A DNA stretch of 14,762 bases, taken from positions 1-14,762 of the forward strand of contig JAEYQF010000402.1 of NCBI GenBank assembly GCA_023410155.1. The letters are read 5' to 3'. Every line of letters begins with the position of its first letter. Positions within the stretch are counted from its first letter, which is position 1. Position numbers and translations under genes: made by a program. Origin of the DNA: Verrucomicrobiota bacterium (GTDB taxonomy: Bacteria; Verrucomicrobiota; Verrucomicrobiia; Opitutales; Opitutaceae). Of the stretch, positions 1 to 7,570 are shown piece after piece. The notes under the pieces are model-generated. The model saw only the letters and a program-made list of their open reading frames with translations. It ran no database searches and was not told where the DNA came from.

Positions 1-791
1 CCTATATCCTGCGTCGCACGAAGAGCGCCGTCGCCCCCGAACTGCCGGCAAAGCTCGAACAAGTCATCTGGTGCGAACTCGGCGACGAACAGGCCGCGCT
101 TTATCGCGAGACGCAGCAACGCACCGAGCGGGAGCTGTTCGATTTGGGAGCGTCAGGAGCCAGCGAGGCGCAATTGCGCTTCGCGGCGCTGACCCAGTTG
201 CTGCGCCTTCGACAGATCTGCTGTGACCCGCGACTCGTGCTGAAGGAGGACACCGGGGAAAGAATCTCTTCGGCCAAGCTGGAGGCATTTCGCGAATTGC
301 TGGCCGAGGCAGTGGACGATGGACACCGCGTGCTCGTCTTCTCGCAGTTCACCGCCCTGCTGGGTCTTCTGCGCGCCGAGCTCTCCGCGGAGGAGATCGC
401 GCACTGTTATCTCGATGGCTCGATGCCGCCCCGCGCCCGCCAGGCAGAGGTCGACCGCTTTCAAAGCTCCCCGGAGATCGGCGTCTTTCTGATCTCCCTG
501 AAGGCCGGCGGCACGGGACTCAACCTCACCGGCGCAGACACCGTGGTGCATTTCGATCCGTGGTGGAACCCAGCCGCGGAGGCGCAGGCCACCGATCGCG
601 CCCACCGCATCGGACAGACCCGGGTCGTGACTTCCTACAAGCTGATCGCGAGCAACACCGTCGAGGAGAAGGTGCTGGCACTACAGGAAGAGAAACGCGC
701 GTTGCTCGCCGACGTCTTCGAAGCGAGCGATGCTGCGGCCGCGAAACTTAGTCTGGCCGATCTGAGGTCGCTGCTCGGCGCTCCCCGCTGA
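1..791 (+). CDS. SNF2/Swi2-family ATP-dependent helicase, C-terminal part (5' end outside window)
   Basis: The frame is open from the window edge (first full codon at base 3) to TGA at 789-791, giving 262 residues of a longer protein. It opens with YILRRTK, which in SNF2 proteins ends the first RecA-like lobe. The second lobe follows: VLVFSQF at about 111-117, then LDGSM, then KAGGTGLNL at 167-175 (motif V), FDPWWNP, and DRAHRIGQ at 198-205 (motif VI with the arginine finger). The end NTVEEKVLALQ and a short helical tail are typical of bacterial SNF2 helicases (Pfam Helicase_C). The Walker A and DEAD-box motifs must lie upstream. Such proteins translocate on duplex DNA and are cytoplasmic; the specific role in this lineage is not visible. 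The family is certain from these motifs. No neighbouring gene suggests a defence or restriction role. The next gene starts 151 bp downstream, so it is probably a separate transcript. Confidence 0.95.
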   Translation, partial: YILRRTKSAVAPELPAKLEQVIWCELGDEQAALYRETQQRTERELFDLGASGASEAQLRFAALTQLLRLRQICCDPRLVLKEDTGERISSAKLEAFRELLAEAVDDGHRVLVFSQFTALLGLLRAELSAEEIAHCYLDGSMPPRARQAEVDRFQSSPEIGVFLISLKAGGTGLNLTGADTVVHFDPWWNPAAEAQATDRAHRIGQTRVVTSYKLIASNTVEEKVLALQEEKRALLADVFEASDAAAAKLSLADLRSLLGAPR

Positions 792-942
792 CTCGTCCTG
801 CCCCGCCTTTGTCCCGGTTTTCTTCCAGCACCTAGGCCAAACGATATATTGCAGAATCTTTCGCCGCGCCAAAACGTCTAGTCCTCCGCGCAGTCACTCT
901 CCTCGAGTGTCAGTTCGCCACTGTTTACCGATCCCACCCCTT

Positions 943-2229
943 ATGAGTCATTCCCGCCTGTCCCGTCGCGACTTCCTGAAATCCGCCACCCTGCTTTCGA
1001 CCGCCGTCGCGTTCCCGCAGATCCTGCGCGCCCAATCGGGCGATGCGCCGAGCAACCGACTCACCGTCGGCATCATCGGCACGGGCTTGATCTCGGGCAG
1101 TCACTACGGAGCTCTAATCGGTCGCGACGATTGCCGCATCGTCGCAGTGTGCGATGTCTCGCTCCCCAAGGCTCGCGCGATGAAGGAGCGGATCGAGCGC
1201 GCTTATGGCGACCAGGCAACATCGGGCCGCTATCGTGGGGTCGACGTCTATCAATATCACGAGCAACTGCTCGCGCGGCCGGACATCGACGTGGTCTTCG
1301 TCTGCACACCCGACCACTGGCACGTGCCGATCTCGCACGCCGCCATGATCGCGGGGAAGGACGTTTATTGCGAAAAGCCGCTCAGCCTCACCGTCGCTGA
1401 AGGTCGCGCTCTCGTGAACACCGCCCGGCGCCACGGTCGCATCTTGCAAACCGGCACGCAGCAGCGCTCCGAGCGTGCGTTCCGCCGCGCCGCGGAGATC
1501 GTGCGCAACGGTCTCATCGGCGACATCAAGCTGGTCCGGACCAAGCTCGGGGTATTTCCGCCCGCGCCCGATCTGGCAGAGCAGCCGATCCCCGCGGAAT
1601 TCGACTATGATCGCTGGCTGGGGCCGACGCCGTGGCGTCCTTATCACGAGCAACGCGTGCTCGGCGATTACGGCGCCGGATGGCGTCGCTTCACGGAATA
1701 CGGCGGCCGCAAGAATGGCGACTGGGGCGCCCACCACTTCGATATCATCCAGTGGGCCCTCGGCATGGATCACAGCGGGCCGGTCGAGTTCATCCCCAAG
1801 GGCTACGAAGGCGCGAAATATCAAACTCACGTTTACGCGAACGGCGTCCGCGTCGAACGCGTGGGCGACGACCTCAAGTCGATGATCGAGTTCACCGGCA
1901 CCAAGGGCAAAGTCTGGGTGTCGCGTGACGACTACCTGGAGACGGATCCGCCCGAACTGGCTACCCGGCCTGTCCGGTCCGACGAGATTCACCTCTACGT
2001 CAGCGACAATCACCACACGGACTTCTTCAACTGCGTGCACACCCGACAGCACCCCATCGCGGACGTCGAAATCGGTCATCGCAGCGCGACGGTGGGACAT
2101 CTCAACAACATCGCTGCCTCGGTCGCCCGCACGATTCGCTGGGACCCGTCCACCGAGACGATCGTCGGCGACGCTGTCGCCGCCACCATGCTCGATCGCT
2201 CCCGCCGCGCTCCCTACGGCCTGCTTTAA
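943..2229 (+). CDS. TAT-exported Gfo/Idh/MocA-family oxidoreductase (first of two)
   Basis: A 428-residue NAD(P)-dependent sugar or polyol dehydrogenase type protein. The N-terminus has a twin-arginine signal (SRRDFLK, arginines 8 and 9), a hydrophobic stretch and a likely cleavage after LRAQ near 31. The Rossmann domain begins with GIIGTGLIS (43-51), followed by the acidic CD at the end of beta-2 (70-71), CTPDHWH (121-127) and the family signature CEKP (143-146). The C-terminal domain carries WGAHHFD (261-267), matching the GxHxxD catalytic region. Start choice: GTG at 907 is possible, but ATG at 943 places the twin-arginine motif at the normal distance from the N-terminus and is preferred. 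No Shine-Dalgarno sequence is seen. Zymomonas glucose-fructose oxidoreductase is a precedent for TAT export of this fold with bound cofactor. The substrate cannot be told from sequence. The gene is 19 bp upstream of the HEAT lipoprotein gene and probably co-transcribed. Confidence 0.93.
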   Translation: MSHSRLSRRDFLKSATLLSTAVAFPQILRAQSGDAPSNRLTVGIIGTGLISGSHYGALIGRDDCRIVAVCDVSLPKARAMKERIERAYGDQATSGRYRGVDVYQYHEQLLARPDIDVVFVCTPDHWHVPISHAAMIAGKDVYCEKPLSLTVAEGRALVNTARRHGRILQTGTQQRSERAFRRAAEIVRNGLIGDIKLVRTKLGVFPPAPDLAEQPIPAEFDYDRWLGPTPWRPYHEQRVLGDYGAGWRRFTEYGGRKNGDWGAHHFDIIQWALGMDHSGPVEFIPKGYEGAKYQTHVYANGVRVERVGDDLKSMIEFTGTKGKVWVSRDDYLETDPPELATRPVRSDEIHLYVSDNHHTDFFNCVHTRQHPIADVEIGHRSATVGHLNNIAASVARTIRWDPSTETIVGDAVAATMLDRSRRAPYGLL

Positions 2230-2248
2230 TCCAGCCCTGACATCCGCC

Positions 2249-4576
2249 ATGTCCTCGCACTTTTCGCGTTCTTCCCTTTCCACCGCCGCCTTCACGGCCC
2301 TGCTTGTTCTCGCCGGGTGCCAGTCGCCTTCGACTGACACAACCGTAGTGCAGCCAATCTCACCGGAGCTGCGCACGCTGGCCTACGACGGCAACAAAGC
2401 GCCTCTCCAAGCTCTCGAGCAGGAAATCGCCGCGGCCGGCAACGACGCGGCGGCGCTGGCCGGCCTCGGTCGCAGCCTCTCCACTGCGCTCCGCGATCCG
2501 CAGACTTCTCCAGCCGCCCGCCAGTATATCGCCGAGCAAATCGGCAAGCTGCCCGCGTCTGCCGTGCTCACCGCTGAGACCACTCCCGTGTTCCGCGCGA
2601 TGCTGCTCGACGATGCGCAGGTGAACCTCGCGCGCCTCGCGCTGGACCGCCAACCTGGCGCCAACATCGACAAGCTCCTCATCGAAGCCTTGGACGACGC
2701 GCGCACCGAGGGGACGCGCATCGCGATCGCGCAGTCGCTGGGCCAGCGGCAGGTCGCCGACGCTGTTAGCGCCCTTGCGCGCCTGAGCAGGGATCAGAAT
2801 CCCGCGGTCGCTGCGGCCGGCGTCCAAGCGCTCACCGCCATCGGCACCGCCAGTAGCCTGCGCGCACTGCAGAACCTGCCCGAAAACCAACCGCACGTGG
2901 TCGCCGGTCGCATCGCGGTCGCCGGCCGCGTCGGTGGCGCCGAGGGCGTTCGCACGCTGCGTTCCATCTACGAGAAGGTCGCGCTGGACGCCGGCACTCG
3001 CTCCGTCGCCCTCCGCGAGTTGCTTTTCGCCGAGCCTGCGCTCGCGGCTGAGCGGCTCGCTCGCGCCCTGAAGACCGCCGAAGCGGACGAACGCGCCGTG
3101 CTGGTCGAAGCGATCGTGGCCCTCCCCGGTTCAGATATCGTTCCCACGGTCGGGTCCGCAGCCGCGAGTTTTCCGCTGGCCACGCAGGCCGCCGTGTTCG
3201 AAGCGCTCGGTCGTCGGGGTGATGCCTCCGCCGTTCCTTTCATCGCCGAAGCAACCGGCCACGCCGATCCGGTCGTGCGTGCCGCGGCCCTCTCTGCTCT
3301 CGGTAATCTCCCCGGCACTCCCGACACGGCGATGCTGCTCGCCCGCCTTATCGCGCGCGGCGAATCCGCGGATGCGCGCGTCGCCCGCAGCAGCCTGAGC
3401 CGGCTCGCAGGCCCGGGCGTAGCCGACGTCGTGGTGAATCAAGCCACACGCGGCGAGACGCCGCTGCGCGTCGCGTTCATCGAAGCGCTGGGCACCCGCT
3501 ACGCGACGGAAGCTGTGCCGATGCTGCTCAACCTGCGCCAGGATCCAAGCGTCGCGGTGCGCACGGCGGCTCTCGGAGCACTTGCTGATCTCGCCCCCGG
3601 ATCGGCGCAATCGGCTTTGCTCGCCTGGACGCTCTCAGCGGAAGACAACGCTGAACAAGCACGCGCGCTGCGCGCGCTAGCCAACGTCTCGTTGCGCATC
3701 AGCGACCCTACCACACGTGCTCAACCGGTCGCGACCGCGATCGAACAAGCGGAGCCCGCGGTCGCCCTGCGTGTGATGCCCGTCTTGGGTCGCATCGGCG
3801 GCAGCCTGGCCGCCGAGAGCGCCGCACGTCTGGCCTTGCGCAATGATCCCACACACTCCTCTGCGGCGATCACCACGCTCTCCCGCTGGAATGATGCAAC
3901 GGCTCTGGTTCCCCTCGTCAGCGTCGCCGAGCGTTCGTCCTCGGACAGCGTTCGCGCCGCGGCATGGCAAAGCGCCACCCGCCTTCTGGAGCGTTTCCGC
4001 ACGATCCCCTCCGGCGATCTCACGGCTGCGATCAGCCGCTTGCTCAACACCTCCGACGACATCGCGGGACGGCGGCGCCTTGTTTATCTGCTCGGCCGCG
4101 CCAGCGACGCCGATGCCCTGTCGCTCGCGACACAATTGCAGGCCGACGAGAATCTGCGTGCAGAAGCAACGGATACCGCCCTCGCCATCCGGGCCAATCA
4201 AGCCGGAGCTCCGGTCGTCCGCACTTCCGCGGGGAACTGGGCGCTTAGGAACCTCATGGATGGCTCCACCGCCACCCGTTGGACCGTATCGGCCACTGCA
4301 GGCCAGTGGATCGAGGTCGACTTCCGCCTCTCCCGCCCGATCCGGCAACTCGTGCTCGACGCCGGAACCCGCCGCGAGGATCTCCCGGCGCACCTCGAAA
4401 TCTACGTCACAGACGATCTTTCCAGCCCCGGCCCGGTGCGTGCATCCGGCAACGGTCAGCGCGACCGCACGGTGATCGACCTGCCCCGCGACACGCGCGG
4501 CCGCTACTTGATCATCCGGCACACGGAAACCCTCGAGGATGGCTGGTGGACGGTCGCGGAGTTGCTGGTGGATTGA
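2249..4576 (+). CDS. HEAT-repeat lipoprotein with C-terminal F5/8 type C (discoidin-like) domain
   Basis: The frame is open far upstream (from 1925), but that part overlaps the oxidoreductase gene. ATG at 2249 is chosen because it gives a textbook lipoprotein signal: hydrophobic TAAFTALLVLAG, then Cys24 in the lipobox LAGC. The 775-residue product is therefore probably membrane-anchored in the envelope. Residues about 50-650 are alanine/leucine-rich helical repeats of HEAT/armadillo type, for example around 156-205, 340-385 and 406-450 (DPxVAVRTAALGAL pattern). Residues about 652-775 look like a discoidin/F5-8C beta-sandwich: NLMDGSTATRW, GQWIEVDF, a central IYVTDD strand and RGRYLIIR near the end, a pattern of galactose-binding-like folds. 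HEAT scaffolds bind proteins; the C-terminal domain may bind glycans. No catalytic motif or haem-binding CxxCH was found. It lies 19 bp after the oxidoreductase gene, so a shared transcript is likely. Confidence 0.88.
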   Translation: MSSHFSRSSLSTAAFTALLVLAGCQSPSTDTTVVQPISPELRTLAYDGNKAPLQALEQEIAAAGNDAAALAGLGRSLSTALRDPQTSPAARQYIAEQIGKLPASAVLTAETTPVFRAMLLDDAQVNLARLALDRQPGANIDKLLIEALDDARTEGTRIAIAQSLGQRQVADAVSALARLSRDQNPAVAAAGVQALTAIGTASSLRALQNLPENQPHVVAGRIAVAGRVGGAEGVRTLRSIYEKVALDAGTRSVALRELLFAEPALAAERLARALKTAEADERAVLVEAIVALPGSDIVPTVGSAAASFPLATQAAVFEALGRRGDASAVPFIAEATGHADPVVRAAALSALGNLPGTPDTAMLLARLIARGESADARVARSSLSRLAGPGVADVVVNQATRGETPLRVAFIEALGTRYATEAVPMLLNLRQDPSVAVRTAALGALADLAPGSAQSALLAWTLSAEDNAEQARALRALANVSLRISDPTTRAQPVATAIEQAEPAVALRVMPVLGRIGGSLAAESAARLALRNDPTHSSAAITTLSRWNDATALVPLVSVAERSSSDSVRAAAWQSATRLLERFRTIPSGDLTAAISRLLNTSDDIAGRRRLVYLLGRASDADALSLATQLQADENLRAEATDTALAIRANQAGAPVVRTSAGNWALRNLMDGSTATRWTVSATAGQWIEVDFRLSRPIRQLVLDAGTRREDLPAHLEIYVTDDLSSPGPVRASGNGQRDRTVIDLPRDTRGRYLIIRHTETLEDGWWTVAELLVD

Positions 4577-4753
4577 GACCACGCCGTTTTCGTTTTACGT
4601 TAGCCGTCCTTCCCTGCGCCTGAGCCTCCCTAATGTTCGTCCCTCTGGCTTCTCTGCACTCGACGCATTGATGCCACTGCCTTCACTAACAACTCCCCTG
4701 CGATTTCGCACCCCCGGCGTCCACCTGCCGCGCCACCCGCGACCTTACTCACC

Positions 4754-5212
4754 ATGAGCGATCAAACCAACTCCTCCCCCGCCTGCCGTTGGGACTACAC
4801 GATGGCGTTCCTGATTCTGCGCCTGTTCCTCGGACTGCGCACGCTGCTGGCCGGCGTCGAGAAATTCGAGGCCAAGGGCACGTATTCGTTCGCCAACTAC
4901 TACGAGAACATGAATCGCATGGCGAACGGCATCACCGGCGCCTCCTTCCTCCCGCTGTGGGCGACCAAGAGCTTCGCACTTTCGCTCGGTTATCTGCTCA
5001 CGATTCTGGGTGTCGCCCTGCTGCTTGGCTTGAAGACTCGCCTCACGCTCGTCGCTTCGGGCCTGCTCTATGTCGGCTTGGGCTTCGGCCTCATGGCCGT
5101 CCAGGAAGGCGAAGGTGTGGCCTGGATCGGCATGCAAGTGTCCATGTTTGTCGGAGCGCTCCTGCTCGTCCGCTACAACCGTTTCGCTCTCTGGGCTGAC
5201 AAGTCCTGCTAA
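4754..5212 (+). CDS. DoxX-family membrane protein
   Basis: A 152-residue integral membrane protein with four predicted hydrophobic helices at about 17-35, 72-92, 97-115 and 123-139. The first helix ends in the DoxX-like LRLFLGLRTLLAGVEKF, and the third and fourth hydrophobic segments follow the usual DoxX/DoxD arrangement. DoxD/DoxA form the thiosulfate:quinone oxidoreductase of Acidianus, and DoxX proteins are generally associated with membrane redox functions, but most bacterial members have no proven reaction. The ATG at 4754 is the only sensible start: it precedes the first helix by about 16 residues. It is 177 bp after the HEAT lipoprotein gene and only 12 bp before the second oxidoreductase gene, so it is almost surely co-transcribed with the latter. 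A role as a redox partner for that exported dehydrogenase is an inference. Confidence 0.85.
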   Translation: MSDQTNSSPACRWDYTMAFLILRLFLGLRTLLAGVEKFEAKGTYSFANYYENMNRMANGITGASFLPLWATKSFALSLGYLLTILGVALLLGLKTRLTLVASGLLYVGLGFGLMAVQEGEGVAWIGMQVSMFVGALLLVRYNRFALWADKSC

Positions 5213-5224
5213 CGCGTGCCTCCG

Positions 5225-6616
5225 ATGTCTGACACTTCTCTCAACTCTCCCGTGCTCACGCGCCGGGACTTTCTCGCGACCGGAGCGAAGCTCAGCGCTG
5301 CGTTCCTCGCGGCGCCCTACATCATGCGGGGCCAGTCTGCCGGCGGCGATGCGATCAACGTCGCCCTCATCGGCTGCGGCGAACAAGGCCGCGTGCTCCT
5401 CAACGCCGCGATCAAAATTCCCAACCTGCGCTTCCGCGCGGTGTGCGACATCTGGCCCTACAACCGCACCTACGGTGAGCGTCTGCTCAAGAAATTCGGC
5501 CACGATGCCCGACCCTTCGAGGACTACCGCGAGATGCTCTCCGCAGTGCCGGACGTCGACGCCGTGATCGTCGCCACGCCGGACTTCGTTCACGCCGAAC
5601 ACACGAACGCCGCCCTCAAGGCCGGCAAGCACGTCTATTGCGAGAAACTGATGGCCCACACGATCGAGGCCGCTCGCTCCATGGTGCTGACCGCACGTGA
5701 GACGGGCAAACTCCTCCAAATCGGCCACCAGCGCCGGAGTAATCCCCGCTACCTCCACGCGAAGGAAAAGCTCATCCAGGACGCCCGCCTGCTCGGTCGC
5801 ATCACAAACGCCAGCGGCCAGTGGAATCGTGCCGTTTCCGACGATCTCGGCGCCCCCGCCAATCACGTGCTCCCCGAGGCCAAGCTCAACCAATACGGCT
5901 ACGCCAACATGCACGAATTCCGCAATTGGCGCTGGTTCAAACGCTATGCCGGCGGCCCGATCTCCGACCTCGGCGCTCACCAAATCGACATCTTCAACTG
6001 GGTGCTCGGCGTAAACCCCAGCTCAATCATCGCGGGAGGCGGAGCGGATTACTACACCTCTCACGAGTGGTATGACAATGCCACCGCGATCTACGAGTAT
6101 CCCACCTCTGCGGGCATGGTTCGCGCCACCTACGGCGTGCTCACCACGACGAGCGCCGGTGGCGGTTACCATGAATACTTCATGGGCGACGAGGGCTCGC
6201 TGAAAATCTCGGAGAACCCGAAATACACCAAGCTCTATCGCGAAGCTCGCGCCCCCGAGTGGGACCAATGGGTGGAGAAAGGGTTGATCGCCAAGCCAGA
6301 GTCCGGCGAAGGCGCTCCCACGCCGGCCAAAGCTTGGGAGAAACCTCGCGCCAAACTCAGCACCGGCCCCTCACGCGGATCCGTGGTCGACGTTCGCGAA
6401 ACCGCGGAGCTTTCCGCGTGGGACATCCCGGTCACGCTCGACAAGGCGATCCACCAGCCGCATCTCGAGAACTTCTTCGACGCGATCCGGCACGGCACAC
6501 CGCTCAACTGCCCGGCCGAATCCGCCTTCGCCACCGCCGTCACGGTGCTTGGCGTCAACCGCGCAATCGCCGCGCAGAAGATGCTCAAATTCGCACCCGA
6601 GGATTTCGTCGTCTGA
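5225..6616 (+). CDS. TAT-exported Gfo/Idh/MocA-family oxidoreductase (second of two, CEKL variant)
   Basis: A 463-residue relative of the protein at 943-2229. It has a twin-arginine signal TRRDFLATG (arginines 13-14), a hydrophobic segment and probable processing near IMRGQ (33-37). The nucleotide-binding loop is GCGEQG (50-55). The usual CEKP signature reads CEKL here (139-142), so the proline is replaced. The C-terminal catalytic region has DLGAHQID (248-255) with His252 and Asp255. A tryptophan-rich stretch NWRWFKRYAGG (234-244) precedes it. Start: GTG at 5216 would add three residues; ATG at 5225 is preferred. There is no Shine-Dalgarno sequence. It follows DoxX by 12 bp. The substrate is unknown; a glycoside or sugar in the periplasm is likely from the family and export signal. 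It diverges enough from the first oxidoreductase (insertions in 205-235 and 335-400) that different substrates are probable. Confidence 0.93.
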   Translation: MSDTSLNSPVLTRRDFLATGAKLSAAFLAAPYIMRGQSAGGDAINVALIGCGEQGRVLLNAAIKIPNLRFRAVCDIWPYNRTYGERLLKKFGHDARPFEDYREMLSAVPDVDAVIVATPDFVHAEHTNAALKAGKHVYCEKLMAHTIEAARSMVLTARETGKLLQIGHQRRSNPRYLHAKEKLIQDARLLGRITNASGQWNRAVSDDLGAPANHVLPEAKLNQYGYANMHEFRNWRWFKRYAGGPISDLGAHQIDIFNWVLGVNPSSIIAGGGADYYTSHEWYDNATAIYEYPTSAGMVRATYGVLTTTSAGGGYHEYFMGDEGSLKISENPKYTKLYREARAPEWDQWVEKGLIAKPESGEGAPTPAKAWEKPRAKLSTGPSRGSVVDVRETAELSAWDIPVTLDKAIHQPHLENFFDAIRHGTPLNCPAESAFATAVTVLGVNRAIAAQKMLKFAPEDFVV

Positions 6617-6640
6617 GCAGGCCACCCCGACTGCTCGAGT

Positions 6641-6658
6641 CTTGCCCTTCCGGGCAGG
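6641..6658 (+). other. Small intergenic hairpin after the second oxidoreductase gene
   Basis: CTTGCCC (6641-6647) can pair with GGGCAGG (6652-6658) around the loop TTCC, seven pairs including one G-U. No T-run follows, so it is not a convincing intrinsic terminator. It could be an mRNA-end structure or chance. The rest of the 103-bp gap to the next gene shows nothing else. Confidence 0.3.
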
Positions 6659-6719
6659 TGCGCCGGCCCAATCGCGCCAGCCACTTGCCCGATGCCACTT
6701 AACCGCTACTTTTTTCGCC

Positions 6720-7376
6720 ATGATTCGCTCCCTCCTTGCCTTCGCCGTTGTCCTCTCCGCGCTCGGCTCTGCCGCGTTCGCCCAGGACAAGGTCCCGCTC
6801 AAGATCGACCTGCCGAAGCCGCTGTTCGTCGGCACGCCCCGTCCGCTGCAACTCGCCAATCTCGAGAAGCCACGCGCCGGTCGTCGTCCCGAGATCATGG
6901 TCCCTGCCGGCACGGTCAACCTCTCGCAAGGCCAGCCTGTCACCAGCAGCGATCCGCTCCCGGTGATCGGTGAACTCACCTATCTCACCGACGGCGACAA
7001 GGCCGGCACCGAAGGCACCTACGTCGAGCTCGGGCCCGGCACGCAGTGGGTGCAGATCGATCTGGGTGCCTCCGCCACCATCGAGGCCATCGTCGCCTGG
7101 CATTTCCACTCGCAAGCCCGCGCCTATCACGACGTCGTGGTCCAGGTCTCCGACAGCGAAGATTTCAGCTCTGGCGTGAAAACGCTCTATAACAACGACG
7201 ACGACAACTCCTCGAGCCTCGGCGCCGGCAAAGATCCCGCCTACATCGAGACCTTCGAAGGTCGTCTGATCGAAGCCAAGGGTGCCAAAGGCCGCTACGT
7301 CCGCCTCTACTCCAACGGCAACACGTCCGACGAACTCAACCACTACATCGAAGTGGAAGTCTACGGCCGCAAATAA
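6720..7376 (+). CDS. Secreted protein with F5/8 type C (discoidin-like) domain
   Basis: A 218-residue exported protein. The start ATG at 6720 gives a Sec signal peptide: basic MIR, hydrophobic LLAFAVVLSALGSA, and the cleavage motif AFA before Gln22. The open frame upstream (from 6549) overlaps the oxidoreductase gene and is rejected. After a short linker, residues about 64-216 form a discoidin-like module: YLTDGDKAG (88-96), TQWVQIDLG (108-116), IEAIVAWHFH (121-130), VVVQVSDSEDF (139-149) and RYVRLYSNG (192-200), ending with EVEVYGRK. This is the galactose-binding-like fold seen in carbohydrate-binding modules. Some residues (Asp/Asn-rich 158-165) could bind calcium, but this is speculative. 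No catalytic domain is present, so it is likely a binding or adaptor protein. It lies 103 bp after the oxidoreductase gene and just before a terminator, so it probably ends that transcription unit. Confidence 0.85.
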   Translation: MIRSLLAFAVVLSALGSAAFAQDKVPLKIDLPKPLFVGTPRPLQLANLEKPRAGRRPEIMVPAGTVNLSQGQPVTSSDPLPVIGELTYLTDGDKAGTEGTYVELGPGTQWVQIDLGASATIEAIVAWHFHSQARAYHDVVVQVSDSEDFSSGVKTLYNNDDDNSSSLGAGKDPAYIETFEGRLIEAKGAKGRYVRLYSNGNTSDELNHYIEVEVYGRK

Positions 7377-7401
7377 CCCCGGCCCCTCTGAGTCTTTACG
7401 G

Positions 7402-7426
7402 CCCGGCCTCACCGCCGGGGCTTTTT
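7402..7426 (+). terminator. Rho-independent terminator
   Basis: CCCGGC (7402-7407) pairs perfectly with GCCGGG (7414-7419) around a six-base loop, and a run of five T follows at 7422-7426. It lies 25 bp after the stop of the secreted discoidin-like protein and marks the end of the oxidoreductase/DoxX block on the + strand. Confidence 0.85.
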
Positions 7427-7439
7427 CGTGCCGCCATGA

Positions 7440-7493
7440 GTCCCGACTCAAGCCGCACCTTGTCCCGACTCGATCCGAACCTAGGCACGACTC
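7440..7493. repeat. 22-bp degenerate tandem repeat, short array (two full units and a decayed third)
   Basis: Unit 1 is 7440-7461 and unit 2 is 7462-7483. Both begin GTCCCGACTC and continue (A/G)A(G/T)CCG(C/A)ACCT, differing at four positions. A third unit starting at 7484 keeps only GGCACGACTC before the similarity is lost. The same 22-bp period and core (CCCGACYC then ATCCGCAC) recurs six times at 14153-14284. There are no spacers, so this is not a CRISPR. It sits just after a terminator and upstream of the Agl23-like gene. Confidence 0.75.
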
Positions 7494-7570
7494 CCCCCAA
7501 TCGCCTGACAGCAAGACTGCGTGCTCCGCCCGAGGTTGTCCCCGCCGCATCGTCCACTCAACGTGTCGTC

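Noticed and set aside
1..791. SNF2 helicase as part of an anti-phage system such as DISARM
   Set aside because: Only the C-terminal part is visible and no methyltransferase, PLD or other defence gene is nearby; SNF2 genes are common housekeeping genes in this group.
845..850. Possible -10 box TATATT upstream of the first oxidoreductase
   Set aside because: No acceptable -35 element lies 16-18 bp upstream (CTTCCA is the nearest), so it is not called as a promoter.
1925..2248. N-terminal extension of the HEAT lipoprotein frame
   Set aside because: It overlaps the upstream oxidoreductase gene, and only ATG 2249 gives the lipoprotein signal directly.
1114..2376. Long open frame on - strand (420 residues)
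   Set aside because: It lies antisense to the first oxidoreductase, whose motifs are unmistakable. High GC leaves antisense frames open; its translation has no recognisable domain.
3677..4582. Open frame on - strand (301 residues)
   Set aside because: Antisense to the discoidin-like end of the HEAT lipoprotein, with no domain of its own.
4745..5983. Long open frame on - strand (412 residues)
   Set aside because: Antisense to DoxX and the second oxidoreductase and across their junction. It is a GC-driven shadow.
6623..6644. Single extra copy of the 22-bp repeat (starts CCCCGACT)
   Set aside because: Similarity stops after about eight bases, which is within chance for this GC-rich sequence.
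7436..7570. Alternative early start for the Agl23-like protein
   Set aside because: The extra 45 residues are translated from the 22-bp repeats and have no hydrophobic or family-like character.
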